DNA of 64,000 nt from Hanleya hanleyi (GCA_036873755.1 JAVTVY010037144.1:1-64000); one strand, 5' to 3'; counted from the first letter of the stretch, positions 33,541 to 46,322 are shown. Made by a program: numbers and translations. Notes: generated by a model from the sequence alone, not told the origin.

Positions 33541-36500
33541 TATACGCCCGCCCAAAAGGCGGACGTATTATGTGATGGCGGTTTCCGTCCGTCTGTCCGT
33601 CCATCCGTCTGTCCGTCCGTCTGTCCGTCCCCCGTGTCCGGTCTATATCTGGAACAGTTTTCTATTTACAGTTCCAATTTTTGGTGAGTGGATACCCTAC
33701 GGGGAGACGATGTGTCGCGTACCAAAATGAAGGTTGAGGTCACAGGTCAAAGGTCACGGGCCTAAAAAACAGGAAATCACCGAAGTGTTCGTGTCCGGTC
33801 TATATCTGTGAACGTTTTCTATCCACAGTTGCAATTTTTTGTGAGTGGATACGCCAGGTGGAGACGATGTGTCGCGTACCAAAATTGAGGTCGAGGTCAG
33901 AGGTCAAAGGTCACTGTTGCCAAAAATCAGGAAATCATTGATCGTTGACAGTTTTCTATCTACAGTTCTAATTTTTGGTGAGTGGATGCCCTAGGGGAGG
34001 GACAATGTGTTGCATATTAAATGTAGGTCAAGGTCAGAGGTCAAAGGTCATTGTGATCGAAAAATCAGGAAATCATTACAAATTTCTAATTTTTTGTGAG
34101 TGGATTTAATAGGCGGAAATGAAGTGATGCATACCAAAAATTAGGCAAAGGTCAAAGGTCACTGACCTCAAAATTAGGAATTTTTTAGAAATAACGTTTT
34201 TTGTGTCAGTAGATACATTAGAGGGACACAATGTGTCACATACCAAAATGTAGGTCAAGGTCAAAGGTCAAGGTCACTGTGACCCAAAATCGTGAAATTG
34301 TTAAAAATGATGATTTTTTTTGTGTCCATTGAGAAATTGAGGGGAGACGGTTTGTCATGTACCAAAATTTAGGTCAAGGTCAAGGTCACTGTGACCCCAA
34401 AATCAGGAAATTATTAAAACTCATGATTTTTTTGTGTGCATTGACAGATTGAGAGAAGACGATGTATTGTGTACCAAAATTGAGGTCAAGGTCAAAGATC
34501 AAGGTCACTGTGACCCCAAAATCAAGAAATCATTATCATTAAAAGTCACATTTTCTTATGCCTGTTGAAGACGAGGTCGTGTAATGCGATGTTGCGTTCT
34601 GTCCATTCATCCATTAACATTTGTTACCCCAACATTAGCCCATAGGGCTGTGGGGTCTTGTCGTTGCCATGTACGTCCGTCCGTCCGTCCGTCAACATGT
34701 TCTTGTCCGCTGAATATCTGCAGATCTATGAAGTCGGGCCCGACCAAACTTTGGTGAGAGCTTCCTGAATGTTGACTGATTAAATGATTAGATTTTCAGG
34801 TGGCTATGATGATTTCATGATTTTTAATTATTTTTTTTTATTATTTATTGATGGCTCAGCTTTTGCACTGCTATCTATGCCCATCAACATGTTCTTGTCC
34901 GCTGAATATCTCTAGATCTATCAAGTCGGGCCTGACGAAACTTTGGTGAGAGCTTCCTGAATGTTGACTGATGAAATGATTAGATTTTCAGATGGTTATA
35001 ATTATTTCATGATTTTTTATTTTTTTAGTATTTATTGATGGCTTAGCTTTTGCACTATTATCTATGCCCATCGGGAACCCTTGTTTGCATGTTTCATTGT
35101 GAATTTTGAAGGTTCCCTGATACAAGAAAGATTCTCATTGAATGAAGGACAACATTTTTCTTTAATTTTGCTATTAAATCATTCTATTCTACATCATATG
35201 TTTTATCCTAAAACTTTTGCATGAACCATATTTGTGGCCACACATTTAACTGGTACAACATTTTTATCAATTTTTGTCACCAAACATGTTACTGCACCTT
35301 GGAAATTATTTAAAACGAGTGATTAGGAGAGCCCATTTTTAGCCTGACTCTGGGCAATTTTGAACCAGTTTGTATACCTGAAGTTTATGCCCCCCCCCCC
35401 CCCAAAAATGATAAGGGTGGGCCTGTGTCAATCAGTGTGTTTACTTGTAATCACACTTGTGCAATGCATAAATTGCCACTGATAAAGCTACACTTTCTTG
35501 CATGCTGTAATCCCAGCACACCACTCGCATGAAACCTATGTCTCTTTTATATGGTGTCCAGGGATTTTTTTCAGGTTCCGATCCCAAACTCCCATCAGTT
35601 CCTTCTCGTAATTCATTATTGAGGGTCCAATTTTTGAAAGTGAATTTTGGCGCAAATAGCCTGTGATCACTCACAAAACAGAGGTTTATTAACATGAAAT
35701 TCAATACCCAGCTATGCAATCGGATCGATATTGAGGATCCCAGAGGCTTTTTCTAGTATTTCCTTCAGAAATCCTTTCAAATTGAACAACAACAACACTT
35801 TCGTTTTTTGTTTCATTTGAGTTTTGGGCGCCCATATGTTTTCCGAAACTAAGTTGGCTCTAGATGCAGCCCTGATCCTACTTGACTAAAAAAAAAACAG
35901 GCTGAGGGGTCCACGCACCTTTTAGGTGCTTGCCTGCAATTCATGTTGTCCATGCGATGGCTCTAGTTTTAAGGTATGGATTGGTACCAAACTTTGAGTA
36001 TACCTTACTCGCATGGCAAAGTGGAGCCATACATATGACATCAATTTGTCAAAGGTCTAGGTTGCAGTCCCCCAAAACTGAATCAAGCTTAGCTGACTAA
36101 ATGTGTTGGAATATTGTTGGAATATTCGAAGTTCTTTCCCCTGCATTTATATGGTATTGCCCTGTGAAGTTGTCTCCCATGTTTGAAACGCTTCATTTAG
36201 TTAAACTGTTGTGAAATAAAAACCATACATTTACTAATTTAACGGGGAGAGGAATCCTTTATGAACTTCACACCTGTTTATTAACTCAAGAACAAAGGTT
36301 TACTTCATCACTTTCTTCTTCCTTCATGAAAAATTCTCTCGTCTGAAAGGAATCCATTTGCAGGAAAACTATTATTTTCTTGTCGATATCAGTGTGGTAT
36401 ATGTGAGCTCTCAGCTCTTGCTTCAAGGTCAACTAGTTACCAAGAGTTGAGCTCATTTTAGTTTATCATTCAATATAAGATGTGATATATGTTACATTCT

Positions 36501-36634
36501 CATAAGCAAAAAATTGTAGACCTTTCTCTGGATTGCTAGATCAATTGGAATCAAGGCTATTAAACAACCTTGAAATTTGAACCAATGTAATTTCAGATAT
36601 ACGGGCGTATATTGAAGCCCCTTGGGCTCTTGTT
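33541..36634 (+). mobile_element. Pearl-like element, copy 2, with nested insertion
   Basis: Same ends and order as 56-2214: TATACGCCCGCC, a GTCC/GTCT microsatellite (33588-33630), AGGTCA-rich core units, then CGGGCGTATATTGAAGCCC and CTTGTT. Copy A shows the empty site (TTCATTTTT then CTTTCTGAG near 28380), so the ends are defined. No duplication of two or more bases is visible, as expected for Helitron-type insertion. Exact GGTCACTGTGACC sites lie at 34272, 34384 and 34503. Confidence 0.75.
34627..35940 (+). mobile_element. Nested insertion inside pearl-like copy 2, itself pearl-like
   Basis: Copy 1 runs from ATTAACACTTG straight to CTGTCCATGTG (near 1640). Copy 2 is interrupted there by ~1.3 kb starting CCCCAACATTAGCCCATAGG. 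The insert has a GTCC microsatellite (34675-34692) and two ~195-bp core units beginning CAACATGTTCTTGTCCGCTG. Confidence 0.6.
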
Positions 36635-36903
36635 CTTTCTGAGATAGTATGTTGAGTGCACATTTTTGACTGAACTCTAAAATTCAGTTAATAATTATTT
36701 TTTCCTAGATTCTCTTATTCATACAAAAATGACATATAAAAAATCTACATTTAAAATATCTGGTTTTTGGATATGCTCCTTTTTGAACTAGTACTCCAAT
36801 ACGACAATTATTTAGGGGGCTTTATCACCAACAATTTTGCGTCTGAAAGGTATAAAGAACCCCTGTTCCTGTTATCTTGAGTATAAAGAGTATTTGTAGC
36901 ATG

Positions 36904-37460
36904 GTATGGTCCAATCTTAATAAATTAATATCCTATCAATTCGTACATGTCGCTATATAGGATCTTACGTATTTCAATTGAATTTGGTGTTTTGAGCGCC
37001 CATACCATGAATATTGAATAGCAATATGACATCATGGTCGCATATAGCCTAATCCACTTTCAGTCGGGGAGGGGAGATAGGGTCACCGTGTCCGTTTACT
37101 CCAATGTTTACACCAAAGACCAGTCCATATAACTACCCCGTATTATGGTGCCACAACTTGAAAAGCGCGGCGTCTAAGTCGAGTGAGCCAACCAAAAATT
37201 CTCTATCATTAATGTTCCCTTCAAAGCACTATGAAACGTTCTCAAGATTGGTTAACACTTGAGTTACTGCAAGTCTGTTAGATCCTTCAAGAGACATATC
37301 CAAATGGGGGAGCAGATATGGATTTTAATTAGATTGGGTATGGCCTACTTAGGTACAAGCGTCTGGTACCTCATCCAATATTCATCCGTCGTCTCATTCA
37401 AAAATTTCCGTGTTCAAAATCCAGACCTATATTCACGAACAGCATTAGCACCAAATTAAA
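36904..37460 (+). repeat. Interspersed repeat (GAGCGCCCATACCATG family), copy B
   Basis: A fuller copy than 28641-28905; matches 59866-60345 up to the 'GGGGAGCAGATA' segment. Confidence 0.6.
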
Positions 37461-38822
37461 AAAAAACTCGTAGTATACATAAACAGTGGCCAGTTTTCTG
37501 CAAGAGAGAAGCGATCAGCAGTAGAATCAAGCAAAGATGGAATCATTTGCCAATGCAGTTTACATGAATTCCAAAGTGACAGAATCACAGTTTGGAAGGT
37601 ACTTTTAAAATGAAGCCTTCGTTATTGAAAATGTGTTGTTCTGTATAAGCAGACTTTCTGCAGCTTATTGTATAGTCATTGTCGCCAAGTTTCAGTTGCA
37701 CTATACTATCCTCCTATACTATACTGCAGATTATCGTTAAATAATTTTTGGAAATGTTCTTGACGGAATCACAGAAAAAGTCCACTGATTTGTAATTGTT
37801 AGGGCTTGTCTATATTTTGTTTCTATCTGATTATTGTAACATGTTATCTCTTACTAACATTTGCAGTACTTTATCATATGAGAAAAGAGTTGAGTGAACC
37901 GTGACGGAATCTTTAAAAAGCGCATTTTAAATCTTCTCGGTAAAAAAAAATTTATTAATTACACATTTAAAACTCAAAAAATCTCAGGATGAATTTATAA
38001 CTTTTAGTTATAAAATTAGGACTGAACTGTTATTTTTCCTGATGTTTAGTTTCTGTCAAAGATATATCTACAGATGTTTTTAAATGATGTGCTTCAGAGT
38101 AAAACACAACAATTCCTCTTGGAGAATATCGAATTTCCCGAGTTGATCAGGTTTATAAACCTTTGAAAAAATCCCGTTTCTTTCACATCTTTTGTGTTAT
38201 TGTCGTGTTCCCGGATATTAGAATAAAACATCATGCTAATATATGGCCTACGACAAACTGTGGTGTTGAATTTCTGCGAAAAACGTCGTGTTTTCTGGCG
38301 ATGGGTGCTTTTACGTGGAATTCATGTTTAGCGTGTGATTGAGCTCTACGCGATATAATTCAAAACCTTTTGCCTTTGAGGGTATGCAACGCCAAGCTCT
38401 ACCATGCAGGCATTCTTTAAGTTCTGCTTCGCGCCTCTCCATTCAGCGTTGTCAGGGTCTGACGGACTGTACCGGGGTTGACCCGAGGTCATCTGTTGCC
38501 ACAGTAAACGAATATGGCGACCGTCTAACTGGGCGAATTGATATCAGACGCGATTCACTGATATATATTACCGCAACATATAGTTCTAGGCTACTTTGTC
38601 AAAAAGCTGCCTTCAAACTGTGTGACACGGGCGTTTTGAAATACATTGATTAACTGTTGAGTGCATTTCAAGATAAATATACGTTTTGCGATTGGGAAAA
38701 CAGTTAGATAGAACAGTTCTAGGTTTCTGCAAGAATCCTGTTAAAAATAGCGAGACCCCTACTGGTGTAAATGGAGCGTAGCGCAAAGCACCCTGGGATA
38801 GGATGATGCAACGCTTGCAAGG

Positions 38823-39242
38823 AGGCCATGCAACCTCCCCACAGCGCATGCTCCATTTCGCAGGCTCCAATAACATCCCTGCCTCCAATAGCGGAAGTTG
38901 ACCTTTACTACGTTGCTATGACGTATAGGGGAAACCAACCAACGCACGGTTCAGTTTGAATCCGACCAAACAACTCCTTTAGTGTTGCACATGAGCGAAC
39001 TACTTTTCATATGCTCTGTCCAGATAAACAGGGAAAATTATCTCCAGATAATTCTTTTTAACGCTAGGTCAACGGAGGTATTATGCAGACTTGAAAAGTA
39101 ATCAAAATTTTCGTTAAACATCTATTTTACTATATATGATGTCACTGCCGGCGATGTGCGCGAAGGCCCCGAATCCGGTCCAAAAATCTGACTGGTGGCT
39201 GGGGTGTTATTAGACCCCCAGCGAGGTGGTTGGAGGCCATGA
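38823..39242 (+). repeat. ~410-bp segment present only in copy B, between direct repeats
   Basis: It is bounded by GGAGGCCATG on both sides (near 38821 and 39233). Copy A has a single GGAGGTCATG at the corresponding place. This is either an insertion with a 10-bp duplication or a repeat-mediated deletion in A. Confidence 0.55.
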
Positions 39243-39443
39243 AGTACAAGCGTCATATCTGCCATTCAGTACGCATGCGCAGCTACTGTCCGTATTGAAT
39301 TTCCGCATCCATAATCGAACGATCTAATTTATAAGGTAAAATTGGTACCAAAATCTACCTTTAACTGTTTGGGAACAGTGATAGTACTATCTCATCCGCC
39401 GTTGTATCAAACTTAACGGTGGACATTTGACGTCTGTAGGACT

Positions 39444-39801
39444 GCACTCTCAGAAATATTCAGGGAATAATCCTGAATAGATCAGGCTGCACATCATCCA
39501 CAACTCAATTTCAGACATTTTACCTGAAATCCAAGGATAATTTCCTGAAATTCAGGTATATCATCCATGAATTAAAGCTAAATTATCTGAATTTTAGCGG
39601 ATTTAACGTACCTGAATAGGGTCGGGAACTTACTAATCAGGATGGTAAATTCGCCTGAATTTCAGAGAAAATACTTTCATTCAGGGATCTTTTTTCTGAA
39701 ATTCAGAAAATTATCCCTGGATTTCAGGTAAAATCCCTGAAATTGAGTTGTGGATGTGCAGGCTTATCTATTCAAGATTATTCCCCGAATATTTCTGAGA
39801 G
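39444..39801. mobile_element. CACTCTCAG MITE, copy 2
   Basis: Copy carried by duplication B; not an independent insertion from 30279-30637. Confidence 0.75.
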
Positions 39802-39994
39802 TACGTTTGTTCATGCGTGTCGGATAACCCCTTTGTGTCACATTTTTGTTAGATTTTTAATTAATTTTGTATCTAGTTGTATCCTTTGCATTTGGCTCGA
39901 TGTAAGTGTTTTATAAAATTAAATGGCATGTGGGAAACATCTCCCGCGCTTTCATCTTACCGCGAACAGAAATGATCACGATGAGGCACAGGTG

Positions 39995-40145
39995 GGGCCG
40001 GGTGCTGTACTGGCTGGGCTGGTCAGTGTCCAGGATAATAGGAAACGTGGACACTCTCCATGTTCCGGCACATGTAGGCACCGTCGTGATATGACTGAAA
40101 AAATGTTGAGAACGACGTTAAATCCTACTCTCTCACTAAATCACT
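39995..40145 (+). repeat. SINE-like repeat with ACGTTAAA tail, copy B
   Basis: It contains GTAGGCACCGTCGTGATATG, then AATGTTGAGAACGACGTTAA and an ACTCTCTCACTA tail, a gastropod SINE-like 3' end. Confidence 0.5.
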
Positions 40146-40169
40146 GAGACACAACCACCAAATTTTGAA

Positions 40170-41050
40170 TACTTATTTATCTCGTGCTAAGTCAGAGGCC
40201 TATCGAAAGTGGCTTCCCTCGGCCCATATTTCATAGAGTTATGTCCCTTAGCACATATATTGATTTCTATTTCTGTCCTATATGCTTGAATATGGCCAAC
40301 TATATCTGCAGAACTGTGTTCGGTATAGCTACTATATTTTGGGAACTTATTTATATTGCTGTATTCTACAAGCCAACAAAGGATTACTCGCCTCAGCTTA
40401 TGGAGTTATGCCCCTTTCGGATGTAATATGACCTTTCGGATGAGATTTGTTTAATATAGCTACTATATTTTGGGAACTTATTGATATTGTTGTATTCTAG
40501 AAGTCAATAAAGAATAACCCTTATTTTTCAGAGTTATGCCCCTTTACGGGTGCAGTTATCTCTGATTTTATTATATATGCTGAATGTAACCATTTATATA
40601 TAATTCACTGTGTTTGGTACAGCTACCAGATTTGAGGAACTTTTTTATCCAGTTGTATTCTAGATGCCTACAAAAAAAATTGTTGTCTCGCCCCATATTT
40701 TATGGAGTTGTGCCCCTTTCGGATGTAATAATCTGTAGCTGAATGCACAAGTTATATCCGCAGATCCGTATTCCGTACAGGTGCTAAATTTTGGAAACTT
40801 ATTTATCTAGTTGTATTCTAGAAACGTACAAAAAAATCATCGTCTCGGCCCTTATTTTATGGAGTTATGCCCCTTTTCGAGTGTAATAATCTTGGATATG
40901 CTTGAACGTAACCAGTTATATCTGAAGAACTGTGCTTAATACAGCTACCAAATTTTGAAAACTTATTTATCTACTTGTATTCTACAAGCCTACATAAAAC
41001 TATTCGTCTCGGCCCTTATTTGCTGAGTTATGACCCTTTTGTGTATTAAT
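40170..41050 (+). repeat. ~160-bp tandem repeats, six units (copy B)
   Basis: GAGTTATG/GAGTTGTG markers lie at 40236, 40403, 40531, 40705, 40862 and 41025. Copy A has four units, so the array has changed length since the duplication. Confidence 0.75.
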
Positions 41051-41639
41051 CTAGATATGATTTTGTGATATATATTCTTGAATGCAGTTGTTATGCAGAA
41101 TTGATGATATTTTCCCTAAAAAAGGACAATTCTTGGTGATTAGTATAGCCATGATATGTTGCACATTCTCGGCATATTTCTCATGTGCTTGAGGGAAGCC
41201 GAGTCTCACCCTCATGTTGTGACGATGTGACGCCCTGGAGCGTTTCAGAGCCCATATTCGTTGATATGCGAATGTAACGCATTATTATAATACTTAATTT
41301 AAATAATTAAGAACGCCATAGAAATTACAATTTTGTCGACCTAATTCGGTGTGTTTTAGCCGGTGTTATAGCGTAATGCGTAGCAAACGGTTTGTGTTTG
41401 ACACGATAAATGCTCGGAGAGGGATTAACTGCATCCATCTGTCGTTATACGTTCTCATTCTAATCAGGTAAGGTTACTTTGAATAGTCTTATCTGCAGCA
41501 GGTGCAGGTTTAATTAGAGATAGTAAAATGAATTCAGTTTTCTCTCTCTTATTTAATATATGTTACAATGTATATTGTGAATAGCAATGACAATATTGGA
41601 CAATAATAGTGCGGATGCTAATAAAATGTATCTCCACCG

Positions 41640-42225
41640 CATCCACGGTCATAATCACAGGCCCTCAAAACAAGAGTTTTGGGGAGTGTGGGTGGTGGTA
41701 TTAGGGTGAAGTGTCGAAATATGGGGTCTTTATACATAACTCCATGCTTTATATAAATATACACCAAGGTGTGAAACGCATTTTGGGTGAAACGAGAAAT
41801 AAACGGTTTACCGTCGTCAAATTAGTAAATTTGTGCAATTTTATACATTTGTCGGGCGATTCAAAACCAACGTAACTGTCCATTCATCCTGGCACACCGA
41901 GATGATGGCCCGCTTCTTTCTCAATTCTGATTGGTCAGCTGAGCAGTGTGTGCCCTCTCTTGCCGGAGGCGTGTCGCGACTGACCAATCAGAATTGGAAA
42001 GAAGCGGGAATATATAGAGTGACAATTGTAGAATATGCTGATGTATTTTATTTGGAGGTAAACCGTTTATTTCTCGTTTCACCCAAAGTGCGTTTCACAT
42101 CTTGGTGTATATTTATATAAAGTATGGGATTATGTATAGAGACCCCATATTTCGACACTTCACCCTAATAACACCGCCCACACCCCCAAAACTCTTGTTT
42201 TGACGGCATGTGGCCATAATTCTTG
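41640..42225. mobile_element. Complete foldback element, ~585 bp
   Basis: The outer arms contain CAAAACAAGAGTTTTGGGG and the complement CCCCAAAACTCTTGTTTTG. The inner arms contain CAATTCTGATTGGTCAG and CTGACCAATCAGAATTGG. The apex is a short GC-rich loop near 41940-41970. No coding capacity. Confidence 0.75.
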
Positions 42226-42233
42226 CATCAGTA

Positions 42234-42494
42234 CACTGTAAATGAATCGGACGCCGACGTGTTCTGAGAGTGTTCAAGATTGAGTACACGTGTTAAAATT
42301 GTGAACACTTATGTTGGAGTTTGAAATGTTATTGTTCAAACTTTGAATGCGCGTGTTAAAGTTGTTCAGTACTGCGTTCTGCACTTGAATACCTACGTTA
42401 ATGGTTTGAATTTGAACACAATTACGCGTTCAATAAGTGTTACAATTTAGGCGTTCAATAAGTGTTCTGAACTTGAAAACCTCAGTTTACAGTG
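42234..42494. mobile_element. TA-flanked MITE, copy 2 (GACGCCGACGTGTT family)
   Basis: The ends CACTGTAAA and TTTACAGTG are inverted and flanked by TA (42232-42233, 42495-42496). The interior matches 18821-19108. Confidence 0.7.
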
Positions 42495-42764
42495 TACGAA
42501 TACACGCGTCAGATCCAACATTGTGTAGCCAGCTGTTGTCCATGAAAAATTTGCATAATCTCAATATCGTACCACATGACGTCGTTATCATCAGAATCCT
42601 AGCGAATATAAAATTAAAACCATGAAAATTATAAGAAATTGCTTGCAATAGAAAAGAGAACAATATTTTTCATACTAGTACGCCCGTCGTTAGCTTCATC
42701 TCAAGTCATGGTTCGTCTATCAAAGTATAGACTAAAGACGAACTAAAGAGACCTGTATTATGGA

Positions 42765-43600
42765 GGATGGTCATTAGACGAGGTCGTATAAGGCGATAGC
42801 GCGTTCTTTCCGTCTGTTAACATTTCTATAAGTTGTGCGGTATTTCCAGTTCCAGGTCATTAACTGATACCAAACTTTGGGTATACCTTACTCAGGGGGT
42901 AAAGAGGAGTCCTTTTCATTTTGAGGTCAAGTTATTAAAGGTAGATGTCACTGTGGCCGAAAATCATTAAATCGGTGAAACTTGTTATAAATATAAATAC
43001 AGTTAAGAAATGTGGATTATGATGGTGAAGAAGCCTATTGAATCTATTTGCCACGCGGTCAACTTTGGCCAAAGGGTATTGTGTGCGTGGTCCGTCCGTC
43101 TGTTTTTCCGTTTTGAATATTAACAAAATATCTCTCGAAGGGTTATTATCAAGCTTTACAATTCTTTATAACAGTTGCAACTGGCGATGGATCGGAAGAT
43201 TCTTGAGGATGACTGACCTTAACCTATATATTTCAAGGTCAAATTCTAGTATTTTGAAGGATTTCATCTGCGCGGATTCATACTACATTATGCAGCGGGT
43301 GTTTCACTAGAAATGTTTCCCATTCGGCTGACCTTCACCTATATTATCAAGGTAAATCTAGTGAATGCGAAATATGTTTTAAGATCACAGCTATAGACTT
43401 TCCTAATTCATATTACAGGTGATGGTCTAAAAGTAAAAGTTAACCGACCCTAACCTATTTTATCAAGGCCAAATTCTAATTTCGTTTTGCGACATCTTCT
43501 GTGGGATTAAAGCTATAGGTTTTGCACATTCAGATCATACGTAACTGGTGATGGATCGCTTTACTGAAGCGGCGCTTATGTGTGGTTTATTCGTGGAGAT
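42765..43600 (+). repeat. Decayed pearl-like sequence
   Basis: 'GACGAGGTCGTATAAGGCGA' and 'CCAAACTTTGGGTATACCTT' resemble the right half of the 56-2214 element. From ~43050, CAACTTTGGCCAAAGGGTAT and a short GTCCGTCCGTCTG microsatellite are followed by ~150-bp units with CTGACCTT..CCTAT...CAAGG. Confidence 0.45.
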
Positions 43601-44035
43601 GATATCGTCTATATAGCGTTTTTTGCATGAGAAGAAACGGGCTTGGACATTGTTATCTTTTGACAATGCTTTCATATAGGCGTATTTATATGAGAACAGA
43701 TAAATGTCTGTCAGAAGTGATTGACCAATGGGAGGTTTACACCATAGGACCAGACGATCAACCGGATGTGCTAGTTCTATCAGCTGATTGGTTACCTTGA
43801 CCAAAATCGACAACCAGGAAATCGAATTCATAGAATCTGGTTGAATAATTGTTATTGTCAATTGGGATAACTATCAGCTGTTAAAATGGCTCACCAGTTT
43901 TCACGCGAATATTATTAATGAGACATTCGAGCATCTCTATGATAACAGAAGTATACCCTGCATGGTACATAGTTCTGAGCACTGATAAATAATCAGTAGT
44001 ACCTTGTTCGCGATTATTTCCCCTTACCAACATCC
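43601..44035. other. Upstream region of the HLTF-like gene
   Basis: No gene or repeat recognised; promoter-proximal by position. Confidence 0.4.
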
Positions 44036-44045
44036 TCTATATAAG
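44036..44045 (+). promoter_or_regulatory. HLTF: TATA box of the HLTF-like gene
   Basis: CTATATAAGTC lies about 115 bp upstream of the ATG at 44154, predicting transcription start near 44065-44070. An in-frame TAG at 44142-44144 fixes the first possible Met of this exon. CCCAG just before the ATG could also act as a splice acceptor, so a further 5' exon cannot be excluded. Confidence 0.5.
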
Positions 44046-44153
44046 TCATTCACATACGGTACTCTTTATCCGGCAGATCATTTTGTTTTTGCTTTTTTTT
44101 AACTAAAGCACGTTTCACTATTGTTACATTCACAGGTTGTGTAGGACACCCAG

Positions 44154-46322
44154 ATGGACCCTAAGCTAGAGTTTGAGTTTGATTTGTCTCGACTGGTTCT
44201 CCCTGATGCGATTCAACCGAAGGCGTCCACCTCGGACCACTCAGAAATAGCCGTTCCATCGCCCATCAGTCATGAGACAATGACGACGGATGACACGAAT
44301 CCCGGCACGTCCGCTGCCTCGCCCATCAGTCATGAGATAACAGAGGGAAATGACACGCACTCCAACACACCAGTTACATTGCTCATCAGCCATGAAGTAA
44401 CAGAGGGGAATGACGCGAATGCCAGAACGCTTCCTCTCTTGCCCATCATTGATGAGACAACGGAAAGGAATGGCATGTACGCCAACACGCCCGTTCAATC
44501 GCCCATCAACCAAAAGACAACGAAGATGGATGCCCCGTACTCCGGCACACCCAACCAACTTGTTACATCGCCCATCAGTGATGAGATAACAGAGGGGAAC
44601 GACACGTACGCCAACACGCCAGTCAAACTGCCCATCAATCACGAGACAATGAAGAAGGATGCCACGTTTCTCGAGACGCCCTTAGGATCGCCCACCAGTC
44701 AAGGGCCATCGGACGGACATGAGGCGAACGCTAACGCTCTTGTTCTATCGTCCAGCACCCATGAGACAACTGAGAGGAATGACACGTACGTCAACACGCC
44801 CGTTCAATCGCCCATCAGTCATGAGACAACAGAGGGGAATAACACTTACCCGACCACATTCGTTGAATCTCCCATCAATCATAAGATAACAGAGGGAAAT
44901 GACACGCACGCCAAAACGTCAGTTCAACTGCCACCCAATCACGAGACAAGGAAGAGAGATGTTACGTTTCACGAAACGCCCTTTGCATTGCCCATCATTC
45001 ACGAGCCATCGGACGGACATGACGCGTACGCCAACACGCTTGTTCCATCGTCCAGCTCGCATGAAACAACGAAAAGGAATAGTATGAACGTCAGCATCCC
45101 CGTGCAATCGCCCATCAACCATGAATCAACGAAGAGGGATATCACGTACTCTGGCACACCCGTTGCATCGCCCATCAGTCATGAAACAACGGATGAGAAT
45201 GGCAGGTACCCCCAAACACTCGTTACATCGCCCATCAGTCATGTGACAACGGAGGGGAATGACACGCACCTTAACACACCCGTTCCATCGTCCATCAGTT
45301 ATGAACCAACTATGATGGATGACACGTATCCCCACACCCATCAGTCACCCATCAGTCATGTGACAACGGAGGGGAATGACACGTACCTTAACACACCCGT
45401 TTCATCGCCCGTCAGTCATGAACCAACTATGATGGATGACACGTATTCCCACACAAATCAGTCGCCCATCAATCACGAGAAAAAGGAAAAGAATGACACG
45501 TATTCCAGTATGCATACCTCATCGCCCATCAATCAAGAACTGACGGAGAGGGGTGACATTTATCCTTACACACCCTTTCAACCGGGCTTACCTCATGAAA
45601 CAACAGAATGGATCGAGGCTTTTCTGGACACTCTGGGGACTGTCCTTCCAATGCCCAACACTCGGGCAGCGGATATGTCCGATAATTTTCCCTGTACGGA
45701 CTATCCACTGCCCATCACCTATGCAACAACAGATTGGGGCGATACTTATCTCAACGCTGCAATTCCACTGTCCACCAATCACGAAGCAATGGAGATAGGC
45801 GACAATTACCCCAATATCGACTTTCCACTGCCCATTCCTGTAGAAACGACAGGGAGAGGCAAAACTTACCCCTACAACTTTAATCAACTGCCTGCCAATT
45901 ATGAAGCTACTGGACCGGGTGACACTCACCCCTACACCGACACTCTACCTCTCATTCCTCAAGAAACATTAGATTACCTCTACACTTCCATCTCACAGTA
46001 CGGCGATCATGACACGACGGATGTCGGCAACACTAGCTTCAACACCGCCGCTCCAATGCCCGGCGGTCTTGAAATAACGGGTTGGGGAGGCCCTTACCCC
46101 TACACCACCATTCAGCCACCCATTAATCATGAACTAATGCCCATGTGTGACGCGTACTCCCATCCCGTCGTTCCACAGCCCATCAATCCGTCGACAGTAG
46201 AGATGGGCGGCGCGTACCTCAACACGCCCAGTTCACCGCCCATTAGTCAAGAAACAACAGGGAGGATTCAGCATGAGAATGAGATACAAAGGACGGTTAT
46301 AAGTCACCAGTGCTTGAGCATT
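44154..46322 (+). CDS. HLTF: HLTF-like gene, exon 1: 723-aa repeat domain
   Basis: A novel N-terminal region made of about 33 degenerate 20-residue (60-nt) repeats with consensus SPI(S/N)HETTEGNDTY followed by -NTPV. It is rich in Thr, Ser, Pro, Asn and acidic residues and is probably disordered. A higher-order five-unit pattern (KKDATFLETP...PSDGHEANAN and KRDVTFHETP...PSDGHDAYAN) shows block duplication. Later units drift to GDTYPYT and PLPI types. The exon ends in frame (phase 0) at ATT|GTAAGT; the open frame runs 14 codons into the intron and should not be used. HLTF proteins normally carry a HIRAN domain at this end; none is seen. Antisense frames here are shadows of the repeats. Confidence 0.7.

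Larger units (their letters stand above)
33352..41935 (+). repeat. Tandem segmental duplication, copy B
   Basis: It resumes at GAATTGCGGTTTTCTCCC, matching 28200 onward. It contains a 3.1-kb pearl-like insertion (33541-36634) absent from A and ends in an intact foldback element. Confidence 0.75.

Noticed and set aside
44241..45929. Antisense frames opposite the HLTF-like repeat exon
   Set aside because: Open only because the coding 60-bp repeat is periodic; no splice sites or promoter.
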